A stretch of DNA of 64,000 bases, taken from contig NZ_CP053435.1 of the NCBI RefSeq assembly GCF_013127955.1, forward strand, positions 620,001 through 684,000. The letters are read 5' to 3'. This DNA comes from Spirosoma taeanense. Its GTDB lineage: Bacteria > Bacteroidota > Bacteroidia > Cytophagales > Spirosomataceae. Positions 46,014 to 54,607 of this stretch are shown in pieces. The position numbers were made by a program, and so were the translations under genes. Numbering within the stretch: position 1 is the first letter of the stretch; each line of letters starts with the position of its first letter. Under the pieces are notes generated by a model. That model was given only the letters and a program-made list of their open reading frames with translations, made no database searches and had not been told where the DNA came from.

Positions 46014-47072
46014 ATGAACTACAATTTTCTGGGGAATACGGGCGTACTGGTTTCTGAAATCTGCCTGGGTACAATGACATTTGGGGGCGAGGGGCATTGG
46101 AAGGCAATGGGCCAGCTTCAGCAGGACGCCGTTAACGATATCGTGAAAACGGCCATTGATAACGGCATCAACTTTATTGATACGGCCAATGTGTACTCGT
46201 TCGGCCAGTCGGAAACGCTGCTGGGTCAGGCCCTTAAAACCTTAGGGCTGTCGCGCGACGAACTGGTGATTGCCACCAAAGTACGCGGCCGGATGGGCGA
46301 AGGCAAAAACCAGGTTGGCTTGGGTCGTCTGCAGATTCAGCAGCAGATTGAAGGCAGCCTCAAACGCCTGCAGCTCGATCATGTTGATCTCTACCAGATT
46401 CATGGTTTCGATCCTATAACCCCGCTGGAAGAAACCATGCGGGGGCTGGAAGACGTTGTTCGGAGCGGGAAGGTCCGCTACATTGGCTGTTCTAACCTGG
46501 CGGCCTGGCAGGTGATGAAAGCAAACGGCATCGCCGAGAAAAACGGCTGGACGAAGTTTGTCTCCACGCAGAATTATTATTCCATTGCCGGGCGAGACCT
46601 CGAAAACGAGATTGTGCCGATGGTGCAGGATCAGCATATGGCTATTCTGCCCTGGAGTCCGCTGGCGGGTGGTTTTCTGTCGGGCAAGTACACCCGTACC
46701 AACAAGCCCGAAGGCGATTCGCGCCGACTGGAGTTTAACTTTCCGCCCGTCGATCAGGAAAAGGCCTACGACATCATCGAAGCGATGGAGCCAATTGCCG
46801 AAGCCCATGGCGTATCGGTTGCCCGAATCGCGCTGGCGTGGGTGCTGGCTCAGCCGGGCGTAACAAGCGTCATTATCGGCGCAAAAAACACCGATCAGCT
46901 TCTCGATAATATCAAAGCGGCCGAGCTGAGCCTGACTACCGAGCAGCTGGAAGACCTCAACGAAGTGAGCGCAACGGCCAAACCGTATCCGCAATGGATG
47001 ATCCAGCGTCAGAGTAACGATCGGCTGGGGCCGGCTAACTTCGCACCGAGTCAGGCCGTAGCCGCCAAGTAG
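46014..47072 (+). CDS. Aldo/keto reductase
   Basis: 352 aa NADPH-dependent oxidoreductase of the AKR superfamily, (beta/alpha)8 barrel. Catalytic tetrad in order: D and Y in FIDTANVYSFGQSE, K in LVIATKVRGRMG, H in DLYQIHGFDPITP. Cofactor-end motifs: WSPLAGGFLSGKYTR and VTSVIIGAKNTDQLLDN. Nearest in pattern to the YajO/Tas-like group; substrate not known. It sits between sprA and gcvH on the same strand, 63 bp after sprA. Confidence 0.92.
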   Translation: MNYNFLGNTGVLVSEICLGTMTFGGEGHWKAMGQLQQDAVNDIVKTAIDNGINFIDTANVYSFGQSETLLGQALKTLGLSRDELVIATKVRGRMGEGKNQVGLGRLQIQQQIEGSLKRLQLDHVDLYQIHGFDPITPLEETMRGLEDVVRSGKVRYIGCSNLAAWQVMKANGIAEKNGWTKFVSTQNYYSIAGRDLENEIVPMVQDQHMAILPWSPLAGGFLSGKYTRTNKPEGDSRRLEFNFPPVDQEKAYDIIEAMEPIAEAHGVSVARIALAWVLAQPGVTSVIIGAKNTDQLLDNIKAAELSLTTEQLEDLNEVSATAKPYPQWMIQRQSNDRLGPANFAPSQAVAAK

Positions 47073-47094
47073 ACCAGTTCGGGGCCGGAACGTG

Positions 47095-47126
47095 TTTGCA
47101 AATCCGGCCCCGGATTCCGTATTTTG
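47095..47126 (+). promoter_or_regulatory. Candidate gcvH promoter
   Basis: TTTG (47095-47098), 21-base spacer, TATTTTG (47120-47126), 23 bases before the gcvH ATG. The -7 box is one base short of the consensus. Confidence 0.35.
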
Positions 47127-47149
47127 TGCCTGTAAAAAATCGCCCCGCA

Positions 47150-47533
47150 ATGAATTTTCCCGCAGAACTAAGTTATACGCAGGATCACGAGTGGATACGG
47201 ATTGAAGCCGACGGTACGGCAGTGATTGGTATTACGGATTTTGCCCAGCATGAATTGGGCGATATCGTTTACGTAGACATCACGGCCATTGGCCAGTCGC
47301 TTTCAAAAGGAGAGGTATTTGGTTCCGTTGAAGCTGTCAAAACCGTTTCAGACCTGTTTTTGCCGATTGATGGCGAAGTGCTTGAACTGAATCCGGCTAT
47401 CGAGAAAACTCCCCAGCTGCTGAATGAAGACCCGTATGGCGAAGGATGGATCATCCGGCTGAAGCCCAGCGATGCCGGACAGAAAGATGACTTGTTGAGC
47501 GCCGAAGCGTATCAGGAGTTGGTTGGCGCCTGA
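47150..47533 (+). CDS. gcvH: Glycine cleavage system H protein
   Basis: 127 aa lipoyl carrier that shuttles the aminomethyl group between the P, T and L proteins. YTQDHEWIRIEADGTAVIGI is the family N-terminus; GEVFGSVEAVKTVSDLFLP carries the lipoylated K64; NEDPYGEGWIIRLK closes the barrel. The start at MNFPAELSYT fits; an upstream ATG (47096) would add 18 unsupported residues. Other gcv genes are not in the window. Confidence 0.95.
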   Translation: MNFPAELSYTQDHEWIRIEADGTAVIGITDFAQHELGDIVYVDITAIGQSLSKGEVFGSVEAVKTVSDLFLPIDGEVLELNPAIEKTPQLLNEDPYGEGWIIRLKPSDAGQKDDLLSAEAYQELVGA

Positions 47534-47630
47534 TTTTATTGATAACAACGTAGAGAGGCTCCGGTACAGGGGCCTTTTTTTTAGACACTCACTTACCACG
47601 GCCCCTCGCCTGAAAAGCGGGGATCAATCC

Positions 47631-48956
47631 ATGCAATTCCTGATTCGTTCCGCTCGCTTTGTTGACTCCACCTCCTCGTTCGATGGACAGATTGCTGACC
47701 TGCTGATCGAAAACGGCCTGATTCGGAAAATTGGCCAAAATCTGTCTGTCGATGAAGGTACTCGCGTCATTGAAGCCAACAACCTGCACGTTTCGCCCGG
47801 TTGGGTAGATATGCGCGTGTCGGCGCAGGACCCCGGTTATGAACATAAGGAAGATCTGACGAGCGTATGCCGGGCAGCTGCGGCCGGTGGCTTTACGGAC
47901 ATTGTCGTGCTGCCCAACACTCAGCCGGTGGTCGATGCGAAGGGAACACTCGGGTATGTCCGTCGCATGTCTGAGGGCCAGCCCGTGAGCGTACACGTTG
48001 TGGCGGCTATCACGAAAAAAGCCGCCGGAGAAGACTTTACGGAGATGCTGGATCTACACCATGCCGGAGCCATCGCCTTTTCGGACGGGCATCACCCACT
48101 TCAGAACCCTGACCTGCTGCTCAAAACCCTGCAGTACCTGCATCCCATCAACGGCTTACTCATCAACCGTCCCGAAGAAACCCTGCTGACTCGCTTCGGG
48201 CAGATGCACGAAGGGGTTCAAAGCACGCTCCTGGGGCTAAAGGGAATGCCGGCCCTGGCCGAAGAACTGATGATTGAACGGGATCTGCGTCTGCTGGATT
48301 ACGTTCTGAGCGGTAATCCGCAGATCGAAAACGATACAGAGACACCAGCCAGCCGGTTGAGTAAGCGTGGGCCGGCGCTTCATTTTACGACCATTTCCTC
48401 GGCTCGGTCGGTAGAGTTGATCCGGCAGGCTAAAGCGCAGGGCTTACCGGTTAGCTGCGACGTAGCGGTTCACCAACTCGTGTTCGACGATTCGGCGCTG
48501 GCCGGGTTTGACACAAACCTGAAAGTGAACCCACCGTTCCGGTCAGTGGAGGACGTAGCCGCGCTCTGGGCGGGTCTGGCCGATGGTACCATCGACGCCA
48601 TTGTGTCGGACCATACGCCACAGGATGCCGAAAGCAAAAACCTGGAGTTCGACCAGGCCGAGTTTGGCATTATCGGCCTTGAAACCGTCTTTGGGGCTGT
48701 CAGAACGAATAATCAGGGCTTGTCGCTGGCTCAGCTCATTGACAAACTCACTACGCAGCCCCGGCATATTCTGCGGCTTCCGGCAGTAACGCTCGCCGAA
48801 GGACAGTCTGCCAGCCTGACGCTCTTTCAGCCTGATGAGCCTTGGACCTTTAGCCGGACTCTGTCTAAATCGAAAAACTCACCCTTTCTGGGGCAGACAC
48901 TGACCGGCCGTGTGGTTGGCACCATTCACCAGGGCCAGTTTAATCATAACGCATGA
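47631..48956 (+). CDS. Dihydroorotase-family protein lacking metal-binding histidines
   Basis: 441 aa with the dihydroorotase fold: LLIENGLIRKIGQNL, VSPGWVDMRVSAQDPGYEHK, IVVLPNTQPVVDAKG, AIAFSDGHHPLQNPDLL, and SDHTPQDAESK followed by EFGIIGLETVFGAV. In active enzymes the first block is DxHxHxREPG with two zinc-binding histidines; here residues 62 and 64 are R and S, and the later DHAPH reads DHTPQ (327-331). So it is probably not a standard dihydroorotase. Known inactive homologues (PyrC-prime/PyrX type) support aspartate transcarbamoylase assembly. Its stop overlaps the next gene by ATGA. Confidence 0.85.
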   Translation: MQFLIRSARFVDSTSSFDGQIADLLIENGLIRKIGQNLSVDEGTRVIEANNLHVSPGWVDMRVSAQDPGYEHKEDLTSVCRAAAAGGFTDIVVLPNTQPVVDAKGTLGYVRRMSEGQPVSVHVVAAITKKAAGEDFTEMLDLHHAGAIAFSDGHHPLQNPDLLLKTLQYLHPINGLLINRPEETLLTRFGQMHEGVQSTLLGLKGMPALAEELMIERDLRLLDYVLSGNPQIENDTETPASRLSKRGPALHFTTISSARSVELIRQAKAQGLPVSCDVAVHQLVFDDSALAGFDTNLKVNPPFRSVEDVAALWAGLADGTIDAIVSDHTPQDAESKNLEFDQAEFGIIGLETVFGAVRTNNQGLSLAQLIDKLTTQPRHILRLPAVTLAEGQSASLTLFQPDEPWTFSRTLSKSKNSPFLGQTLTGRVVGTIHQGQFNHNA

Positions 48957-49504
48957 AAGCAATCATCGCTTACTTCAATCACCCGCTGCTGAAAATCCCG
49001 CTGCTGGCCGGACTGCTGACGGGTGCTTTATGTTTTCTGTACTTCCTGGCGCTTTATGCCGTTGGCGTACCGGCTCTTGGTAATATCCGGGTGCTGGATT
49101 ACGGCATCCACATCATCGTCATGATTGCTACGGTTTGGTACTACCGTAAATCCATCGGGCAGGGACGGTTGCACCTCTGGGAAGGCCTCACGATTGGTTA
49201 CGTACTCAATACCGTAGCGGCTCTGGTGACGGGCTGGCTCATTTACCTGTTCGTAACCCAGATCGATCCCGACGTATTTGCGCAGTACGTTGTGAACTCA
49301 AAGAAGCTGCTGTTGGAAGGGAAAAAGCAGATCACGGATCAGTTCGGTTCCGAAACGTTCGATGAGCAGTGGAGCAAAGTAAGCAACATGACGCCGGGCG
49401 TACTGCTGCCCGATGAGCTGACGAAAAAAACGGCCCTGGCTGTACTACCAGTTCTGATTATTTCGCTTATTTTCCGTAAGCAGGATTACAGCGTTCTGCA
49501 GTAA
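48953..49504 (+). CDS. DUF4199 membrane protein 1
   Basis: 183 aa with four predicted membrane helices: IPLLAGLLTGALCFLYFLAL, IHIIVMIATVWYYR, IGYVLNTVAALVTGWLIYLF and a last one, TALAVLPVLIISLIF. A charged helical loop (KKLLLEGKKQITDQFGSETF) lies before the last helix. This is the DUF4199 layout common in Bacteroidota next to pyrC-like genes. Start ATG overlaps the preceding stop, so it is translationally coupled. Function unknown. Confidence 0.82.
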   Translation: MKAIIAYFNHPLLKIPLLAGLLTGALCFLYFLALYAVGVPALGNIRVLDYGIHIIVMIATVWYYRKSIGQGRLHLWEGLTIGYVLNTVAALVTGWLIYLFVTQIDPDVFAQYVVNSKKLLLEGKKQITDQFGSETFDEQWSKVSNMTPGVLLPDELTKKTALAVLPVLIISLIFRKQDYSVLQ

Positions 49505-49574
49505 GCCCGCAAACCGGCTCCTATCGTCTAAACCAGTTTAAACCTACCGGGCGGATACGTCCAGACCATTGCCG

Positions 49575-50093
49575 ATGAATGAAGAACCTTCAACTGCCCG
49601 CGTTGCCCTCAAATGGGGGTTAATTCTGGGTGTCGCCCAGATTCTGTTCTCAACATTTCTGTTTCTTACGGATGGCATCGGTAATGCCTCACTGGGCTAT
49701 GTTTCCTACGCGCTCAGCATTGCTGGTATTGTACTGGTAATGCGTGATTTTCGGACGCTGAACGGCGGCTATATGAGCTATGGACAGGGCCTGAGCCTGG
49801 GAACGCTGACGGCTGCCGTTTCAGGATTCTTATCCAGTTTATTCTCGGTGTTCTACATGACCGTAATCGACACGGGCGTCATGGGGCGGGTTATTGAGAA
49901 AACCCGTGAACAGTTAGAAGACCGGGGGGTTCCGGACGATCAGATCGATCAGCAGATGCAGGTCGTACAGATGTTTCAGAGCCCCGGTCTGCTGTTTGTG
50001 TTTGGGATCATTGGAGCGGCCATCGGCGGACTTATTTTTTCGTTGATTATTGCTGCGTTTATGCGCCGGAACCGGGCCACTCCGTTTGAATAA
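49575..50093 (+). CDS. DUF4199 membrane protein 2
   Basis: 172 aa paralogue of the preceding protein: four membrane helices (WGLILGVAQILFSTFLFL, YALSIAGIVLVMRDF, LTAAVSGFLSSLFSVFYM, LLFVFGIIGAAIGGLIFSL) and the same charged helix (KTREQLEDRGVPDDQIDQQM) before the last one. GGYMSYGQGLSLG is a typical DUF4199 loop. ATG 49575 chosen over TTG 49569. Function unknown; likely in one operon with the dihydroorotase-like gene. Confidence 0.8.
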   Translation: MNEEPSTARVALKWGLILGVAQILFSTFLFLTDGIGNASLGYVSYALSIAGIVLVMRDFRTLNGGYMSYGQGLSLGTLTAAVSGFLSSLFSVFYMTVIDTGVMGRVIEKTREQLEDRGVPDDQIDQQMQVVQMFQSPGLLFVFGIIGAAIGGLIFSLIIAAFMRRNRATPFE

Positions 50094-50164
50094 ATAGATT
50101 CCTTGCTGAGCGAAGCAGATAGGTCTGCGTAGGCTCGGTTGCTGCTATCCCAATTACCAAGAAC

Positions 50165-50890
50165 GTGCTGGCTATTTTTCGCAAAGAAATTAATCAATTC
50201 TTCTCGTCGCCCATTGCCTACATCATCATGGCCGTGTTCCTGACGGCGGTAGGGTTGCTCTTATGGGTTTTTCCCGATACGAGTCTGCTCGAAAACGGCT
50301 ATGCCGATATGGGCACGTTTTTCAACCTGACGCCCTACGTCATGCTGTTTCTGGTGCCGGCCGTAACGATGCGTTCCATTGCCGACGAACGGCGAGCGGG
50401 CACCCTCGAATGGCTGCTTACCAAACCTGTGAGCCGGTGGAGCGTAGTTGTGGGTAAGTTCCTGGCGAGCTGGCTGCTGGTTGCGCTGACGCTCCTGCCC
50501 ACACTGCTGTATTATTTTACGCTCTATCAACTCGGTTCTCCCGTCGGCAATATTGACTCGGCCGGGGTGTTTGGCTCCTATATCGGGCTGTTGCTATTAG
50601 GGGGAGTGTTTGTCGCCATTGGCCTGTGGGCATCCTCGCTCAACGACAATCAGGTGGTGGCTTTCGTGCTGGGGGTGTTTTTCTGCTTTCTGCTTTATGT
50701 AGGGTTAGGTGCCCTGGCGGGGTTAAGCGCCGTGGGCGGCCTTGGCTATTATCTATCGTATTTTGCGCTGGACGAACAGTACCGGGCTCTCGGCCGGGGT
50801 CTGATCGACTCCCGTAATCTTGTTTATTTGCTAAGTCTAATCATTTTTTTTCTGCTGCTGACTGTCAATCGGCTGCACGTGAGCCGCTGA
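50165..50890 (+). CDS. gldF: GldF-like ABC transporter permease
   Basis: 241 aa, six membrane helices, ABC-2 type permease. The start IFRKEINQFFSSPIAYIIMA and the block NLTPYVMLFLVPAVTMRSIA then DERRAGTLEWLLTKPVSRW match GldF, a subunit of an ABC transporter tied to gliding motility in Flavobacterium. GTG start at 50165, as no ATG fits. GldG, which usually follows, is absent: the next gene is VanZ. The GldF name is therefore by similarity only; it could be a general ABC-2 permease. Confidence 0.82.
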   Translation: MLAIFRKEINQFFSSPIAYIIMAVFLTAVGLLLWVFPDTSLLENGYADMGTFFNLTPYVMLFLVPAVTMRSIADERRAGTLEWLLTKPVSRWSVVVGKFLASWLLVALTLLPTLLYYFTLYQLGSPVGNIDSAGVFGSYIGLLLLGGVFVAIGLWASSLNDNQVVAFVLGVFFCFLLYVGLGALAGLSAVGGLGYYLSYFALDEQYRALGRGLIDSRNLVYLLSLIIFFLLLTVNRLHVSR

Positions 50891-50963
50891 TCTGAATTCG
50901 CCGGGTACCCTTAACGGCCGACTGAGTTCTTGAGGAATCGTTTCGTTCATAAACTACTACACC

Positions 50964-51353
50964 ATGAATAATCCGACACTACGCCGGGCTGCTGCTATCG
51001 CCTGGACACTCATTATGTTATGGGGCTGTTTATTGCCGGGTCCTAAAGTACCCCGGATTATGGCCTGGCATGATAAGTTGATGCACGTCGTTATTTTCGT
51101 TCTGTTTAGTGTGCTCTGGATGCTGGCCCGGCCAGGAGGGCGCACCAACTGGCCCGATCGGGCCGGAGCAATCCGTGTATTGCTGGCCGGCCTGGCATTC
51201 GGCATCATCATCGAGGTATTGCAGTATACGCTACCCATTCGCCGGTCGGGTGACGTAGAAGACGTAATTGCCGACTTTGCGGGCGCGCTTCTCGGCGTAG
51301 GTGTGATCTGGCTTGGACAGACCATGCTAAAAAGAAGTGATGTGAGCCGCTAA
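50964..51353 (+). CDS. VanZ-family membrane protein
   Basis: 129 aa with four membrane helices. Family features: MLWGCLLPGPKVPRI, WHDKLMHVVIFVLFSVLWML (the DKxxH motif) and AFGIIIEVLQYTLPIRRSGD then VEDVIADFAGALLGVG (the E...R...DxxADxxGxxxG motif). VanZ proteins affect teicoplanin sensitivity in enterococci; the role in Bacteroidota is unknown. A vanZ-like gene near sprA/gcvH is an arrangement I recall from Flavobacterium. Confidence 0.85.
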   Translation: MNNPTLRRAAAIAWTLIMLWGCLLPGPKVPRIMAWHDKLMHVVIFVLFSVLWMLARPGGRTNWPDRAGAIRVLLAGLAFGIIIEVLQYTLPIRRSGDVEDVIADFAGALLGVGVIWLGQTMLKRSDVSR

Positions 51354-51420
51354 CAAATCACCGGTAGGGGAGTTCAACTTACTAAAGGACAGAAGCAGAA
51401 CTGTCGATAGCCCGGTGGTT

Positions 51421-51491
51421 AATTTGACCGTTCTGCTAAATTCAATCCAGACAGCGGGTCGGGGTTTCGGAAAAAATCACCAATTTGACCG
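51421..51491 (+). repeat. Direct repeat AATTTGACCG upstream of gnd
   Basis: The ten bases AATTTGACCG occur at 51421-51430 and 51482-51491, 61 bases apart, in the 156-bp region before the 6-phosphogluconate dehydrogenase gene. The second copy ends 18 bases before the ATG. It could be a regulator-binding pair or chance. Confidence 0.35.
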
Positions 51492-51509
51492 CTCAAATCA
51501 TTGATCGTT

Positions 51510-52406
51510 ATGCACATTGGATTTATTGGCTTAGGTAAAATGGGGTATAACCTCGTTAGCAACTTAGTCCGCCACGGCCACACTGTTGTTGGTTATGACA
51601 TTAACGAAACCTTAGTTGAAGCGATAAAAAGCGAAGGAGCGCAGGGCGTTAACTCACTGCAGGACCTGTATCAGGCGCTTCCCGAGAAACGGATTTTATG
51701 GCTGATGATACCCGCCGGCCCACTGGTTGATAACGTAATTGAACAGTTGCTGGCTATAATGCAGCCCGGCGACGTGGTCATTGATGGTGGTAACTCGCAC
51801 TATCAGGACTCACTTCGGCGCTATAAATACTTAAAAGAAAAAGGCATTGGTTTTCTGGACTGTGGCACCAGCGGAGGCATCAGCGGAGCCCTTAACGGCG
51901 CCTGCACCATGGTTGGTGGTGACAATGAGGTAATTGAACCACTGCACGAAGTATTCCGCCAGCTTTCGGTCGAGGGGGGCTACCTGCACACCGGGCCAGC
52001 CGGCAGTGGACACTTTACCAAGATGGTTCATAACGGCATTGAATACGGTATGATGCAGTCTATTGCCGAAGGGTTCGAGGTGCTGCAGAAAAGCCAGTTT
52101 CCGCTCGATTTTGCGGCTGTTGCCCATATGTGGAGTAACGGCTCTGTGATTCGCGGCTGGCTGATGGAACTGACCGAAAAGGCGTTCCGGAAAGACGCAA
52201 AACTGGATGAAATTCAGGGGCGGATGTTTTCCTCTGGTGAAGGCAAGTGGACGCTCGAAACCGCGCTGGATCTGGGTGTACCAACGCCGGTTATTGCACT
52301 TTCGCTTATTATGCGTTACCGCTCGCTGCAGGATGATACCTTCACGGGGAAAGTTGTTGCCGCCTTGCGGAACGAGTTTGGGGGGCACGCCGTCGCGAAA
52401 AAATAA
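51510..52406 (+). CDS. gnd: 6-phosphogluconate dehydrogenase, short NAD-type
   Basis: 298 aa, the short decarboxylating form (GntZ/YqeC-like) that turns 6-phosphogluconate into ribulose 5-phosphate. MHIGFIGLGKMGYNLVSNLV is the dinucleotide fold; VVIDGGNSHYQDSLRR, FLDCGTSGGISGALNGACTM and KMVHNGIEYGMMQSIAEGFE are the substrate and catalytic blocks (Lys and Asn of KMVHNGIE). GYDINE, with Asp after the second strand, suggests NAD rather than NADP. ATG 51510 is preferred to TTG 51501. A strong terminator follows. Confidence 0.92.
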   Translation: MHIGFIGLGKMGYNLVSNLVRHGHTVVGYDINETLVEAIKSEGAQGVNSLQDLYQALPEKRILWLMIPAGPLVDNVIEQLLAIMQPGDVVIDGGNSHYQDSLRRYKYLKEKGIGFLDCGTSGGISGALNGACTMVGGDNEVIEPLHEVFRQLSVEGGYLHTGPAGSGHFTKMVHNGIEYGMMQSIAEGFEVLQKSQFPLDFAAVAHMWSNGSVIRGWLMELTEKAFRKDAKLDEIQGRMFSSGEGKWTLETALDLGVPTPVIALSLIMRYRSLQDDTFTGKVVAALRNEFGGHAVAKK

Positions 52407-52463
52407 ATTTTCGACGGTAGTCGTCATTCAAATAGTGGTTTATACGTTATTTAATATATGTTT

Positions 52464-52526
52464 ACGGGTTCGGGCAGTTTCGATTGTCGTTCAGGGGCAA
52501 TCGAAACTGCCCGAACCCGTTTTTTT
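52464..52526 (+). terminator. Strong rho-independent terminator after gnd
   Basis: A 23-bp perfect stem (arms 52464-52486 and 52498-52520, core GGGTTCGGGCAGTTTCG), 11-base loop and a run of seven T (52520-52526). Confidence 0.95.
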
Positions 52527-52551
52527 AACCCTATAATCACCGTGCTGCTGT

Positions 52552-53622
52552 ATGAAGGCACTTGGCATCATTAATGACCCGACCTTTTCTGGACGGACTT
52601 ACTCCAGGCTGGACCAGTTTTTTCTGGGTTATATTAAAGACGAACGTGATCTGCCGTTTGTGTATCTGACGATTCGCATCAGCCTGGTGTTGATTCCCCT
52701 GAGTGTACTGCTGTTTATGCCGTTTCTGACGGGCTGGGCCTGGTGGGCCGTAGCCGCCGTTCATTTTTACGTCAGCAATTTTGTATTTAAAGGGCCGTTT
52801 GGGTTAATGCTGCACTGTACGAGCCACCGGCAGTTTTTCAAACCGGAGCACACCTGGCTAAATAATTACCTGCCGTGGGTACTGGCTCCGTTCTTTGGCC
52901 ATACGCCCGAAACTTACTACAGCCATCACATCGGGATGCACCATCCCGAAAACAATCTCGAAGATGACGAAAGCAGCACGATGACGTTTCAGCGCGACAG
53001 TTTCCGGAGTTTTCTGGCTTATTTCGGGCAGTTTTTTGTGCGGGGCGTTCATGATCTGCTGAAATACCTGCACTGGAAAAACCGCTCCAAACTCGCCCGA
53101 CGTGCCCTGATTGGCGAACTGACGTTTGCTGCGGTCTGCATTGCTCTTTGCTTTGTCAGCTGGCCCGCTACGGTGCTGGTATTCATTTTTCCGCTTTTCA
53201 TCTATCGCTTCATTGCTATGCTGGGCAACTGGACGCAGCACGCATTCGTAGATGCCGAAGACCCGGGTAATGCCTACAAAAACAGCATTACGTGCATCAA
53301 CGTTAACTACAACAAAAAGTGCTGGAACGATGGCTATCACATCAGCCACCACATCCGGCCTGCGATGCACTGGACAGAGCACCCTACGTTCTTCCTGAAA
53401 ACCATCGACAAATACGCGCAGAACCGCGCCATTATCTTCGACGGGCTGGATTTCCTGCAGGTATTTTTCCTGCTGATGCGTGGCCGATACGACAAGCTGG
53501 CCAAGCACATGGTTAATCTCAACGATACCTTCACGGATGAAAACGATGCCATCGCCCTCCTGCGTCAACGCACGCAGCGGATTCCGGTCGGCGTAGCTGA
53601 GCCAAGTCTGCAACGGGTTTAG
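52552..53622 (+). CDS. Membrane fatty acid desaturase
   Basis: 356 aa di-iron desaturase. Three histidine boxes: HCTSH (88-92), HHIGMHH (125-131) and HISHH in WNDGYHISHHIRPAMHW. Membrane helices before the first box (ISLVLIPLSVLLFMPFLTGW) and between the second and third (FAAVCIALCFVSWPATVLVF). It inserts double bonds into acyl chains; regiospecificity cannot be read. Its last four bases overlap the convergent endonuclease gene. Confidence 0.9.
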   Translation: MKALGIINDPTFSGRTYSRLDQFFLGYIKDERDLPFVYLTIRISLVLIPLSVLLFMPFLTGWAWWAVAAVHFYVSNFVFKGPFGLMLHCTSHRQFFKPEHTWLNNYLPWVLAPFFGHTPETYYSHHIGMHHPENNLEDDESSTMTFQRDSFRSFLAYFGQFFVRGVHDLLKYLHWKNRSKLARRALIGELTFAAVCIALCFVSWPATVLVFIFPLFIYRFIAMLGNWTQHAFVDAEDPGNAYKNSITCINVNYNKKCWNDGYHISHHIRPAMHWTEHPTFFLKTIDKYAQNRAIIFDGLDFLQVFFLLMRGRYDKLAKHMVNLNDTFTDENDAIALLRQRTQRIPVGVAEPSLQRV

Positions 53623-54479
53623 CTATTCCCGCCGTCCACCCGCGCTTCGATAATGCGCTGTACATCCGCCGAAACGTTCGACAGAAAGTCGTAGCCAGTC
53701 TGGTTTTCCAGCAAATCTATACTCGTAACGTAAGCGTTCCAGGGCTTGTCGGCCGCCGACTGAACGTTGGGGATATTGACCGCAATGACGCGTGTATTAG
53801 TCGAAATGCGGCTTACGTCGTCCGAACCCGTAGGCAGAACCACGATAATCTTCCAGAGTGAAGCCGGTACGGTCAGTTTGCCACCGGCCAGCGCAGAAGC
53901 CGGTCCGTTCTGCCCCGTGCCGCCCACGCCATACGTTCCGGCAATGACATAGACCTCATTGCCGTTTGCTACAAGATGCCGCTCATATTCTTCCAGATAT
54001 TTCCAGACCTCGCGGTTATGGCGTGGCGCCTGTGGCACGATGTTGGTTAGCAGAAAGGTAGCCGCATTGTCTTCTGCCGATCCATCCCGGTCATCGGATG
54101 GGCACAGGTGGCCACGGTCGAAACCGGTATGGGTGTAGTCGGAGGTTTTAGCCGCATACCAGCCCGTGGGCAGCGTCGGGTCAGGCCGAAACTCGTTGGT
54201 GCGGGGGCTGTCGCCTTTCCAGGCCGAACTCAGGTGCCAGCTCACCCAGTTAGCAATACCCCGTTTGCGGCTGTACGACAGCGTATACGTCGATTTTGCC
54301 ATCAGATAGTTGTCCGGATCGTTCAACGTGGCCCGGCTTGGATTACCCAGCGCGAGGTTATCGTCGCGGGTTGGCTGCGTTGACCCCGTAGAGGTTCTGG
54401 GCGTGACGGGCCTGAGACAGCCGTTGAGCAGAACGCTGAGACCGGCCAGATAAACGAGAGTTTTGAGTTGATGAATCAT
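53619..54479 (-). CDS. DNA/RNA non-specific endonuclease, lipoprotein
   Basis: 286 aa of the NUC1/Serratia nuclease family. Catalytic motif HTGFDRGHLCPSDDR with DRGH at 121-124; metal-binding Asn in FLLTNIVPQAPRHNREVW. Signal peptide with lipobox SVLLNGC (Cys21), so it is a surface or periplasmic lipoprotein, likely scavenging nucleic acid. MIHQLKTL is taken as the start; the seven residues before it come from an upstream ATG. The stop overlaps the desaturase stop region. Confidence 0.9.
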   Translation of the reverse strand: MIHQLKTLVYLAGLSVLLNGCLRPVTPRTSTGSTQPTRDDNLALGNPSRATLNDPDNYLMAKSTYTLSYSRKRGIANWVSWHLSSAWKGDSPRTNEFRPDPTLPTGWYAAKTSDYTHTGFDRGHLCPSDDRDGSAEDNAATFLLTNIVPQAPRHNREVWKYLEEYERHLVANGNEVYVIAGTYGVGGTGQNGPASALAGGKLTVPASLWKIIVVLPTGSDDVSRISTNTRVIAVNIPNVQSAADKPWNAYVTSIDLLENQTGYDFLSNVSADVQRIIEARVDGGNS

Positions 54480-54607
54480 GACAATTGATTTTGCTGACAT
54501 TCTTCCTGAACTTTACAACTACGAAAACGTAACGAAGGTCTACTAATCCTAGTGAAGAACGGCGTAGATCTGAAACTGACCTAAAATCAAGCGCGTTAGC
54601 TGCTGAT

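Noticed and set aside
46242..47150. 302-codon open frame on the minus strand
   Set aside because: Antisense to the aldo/keto reductase; no recognisable domain, and it would run into the gcvH start.
52858..53613. 251-codon minus-strand frame
   Set aside because: Antisense shadow of the desaturase gene, whose three histidine boxes are intact.
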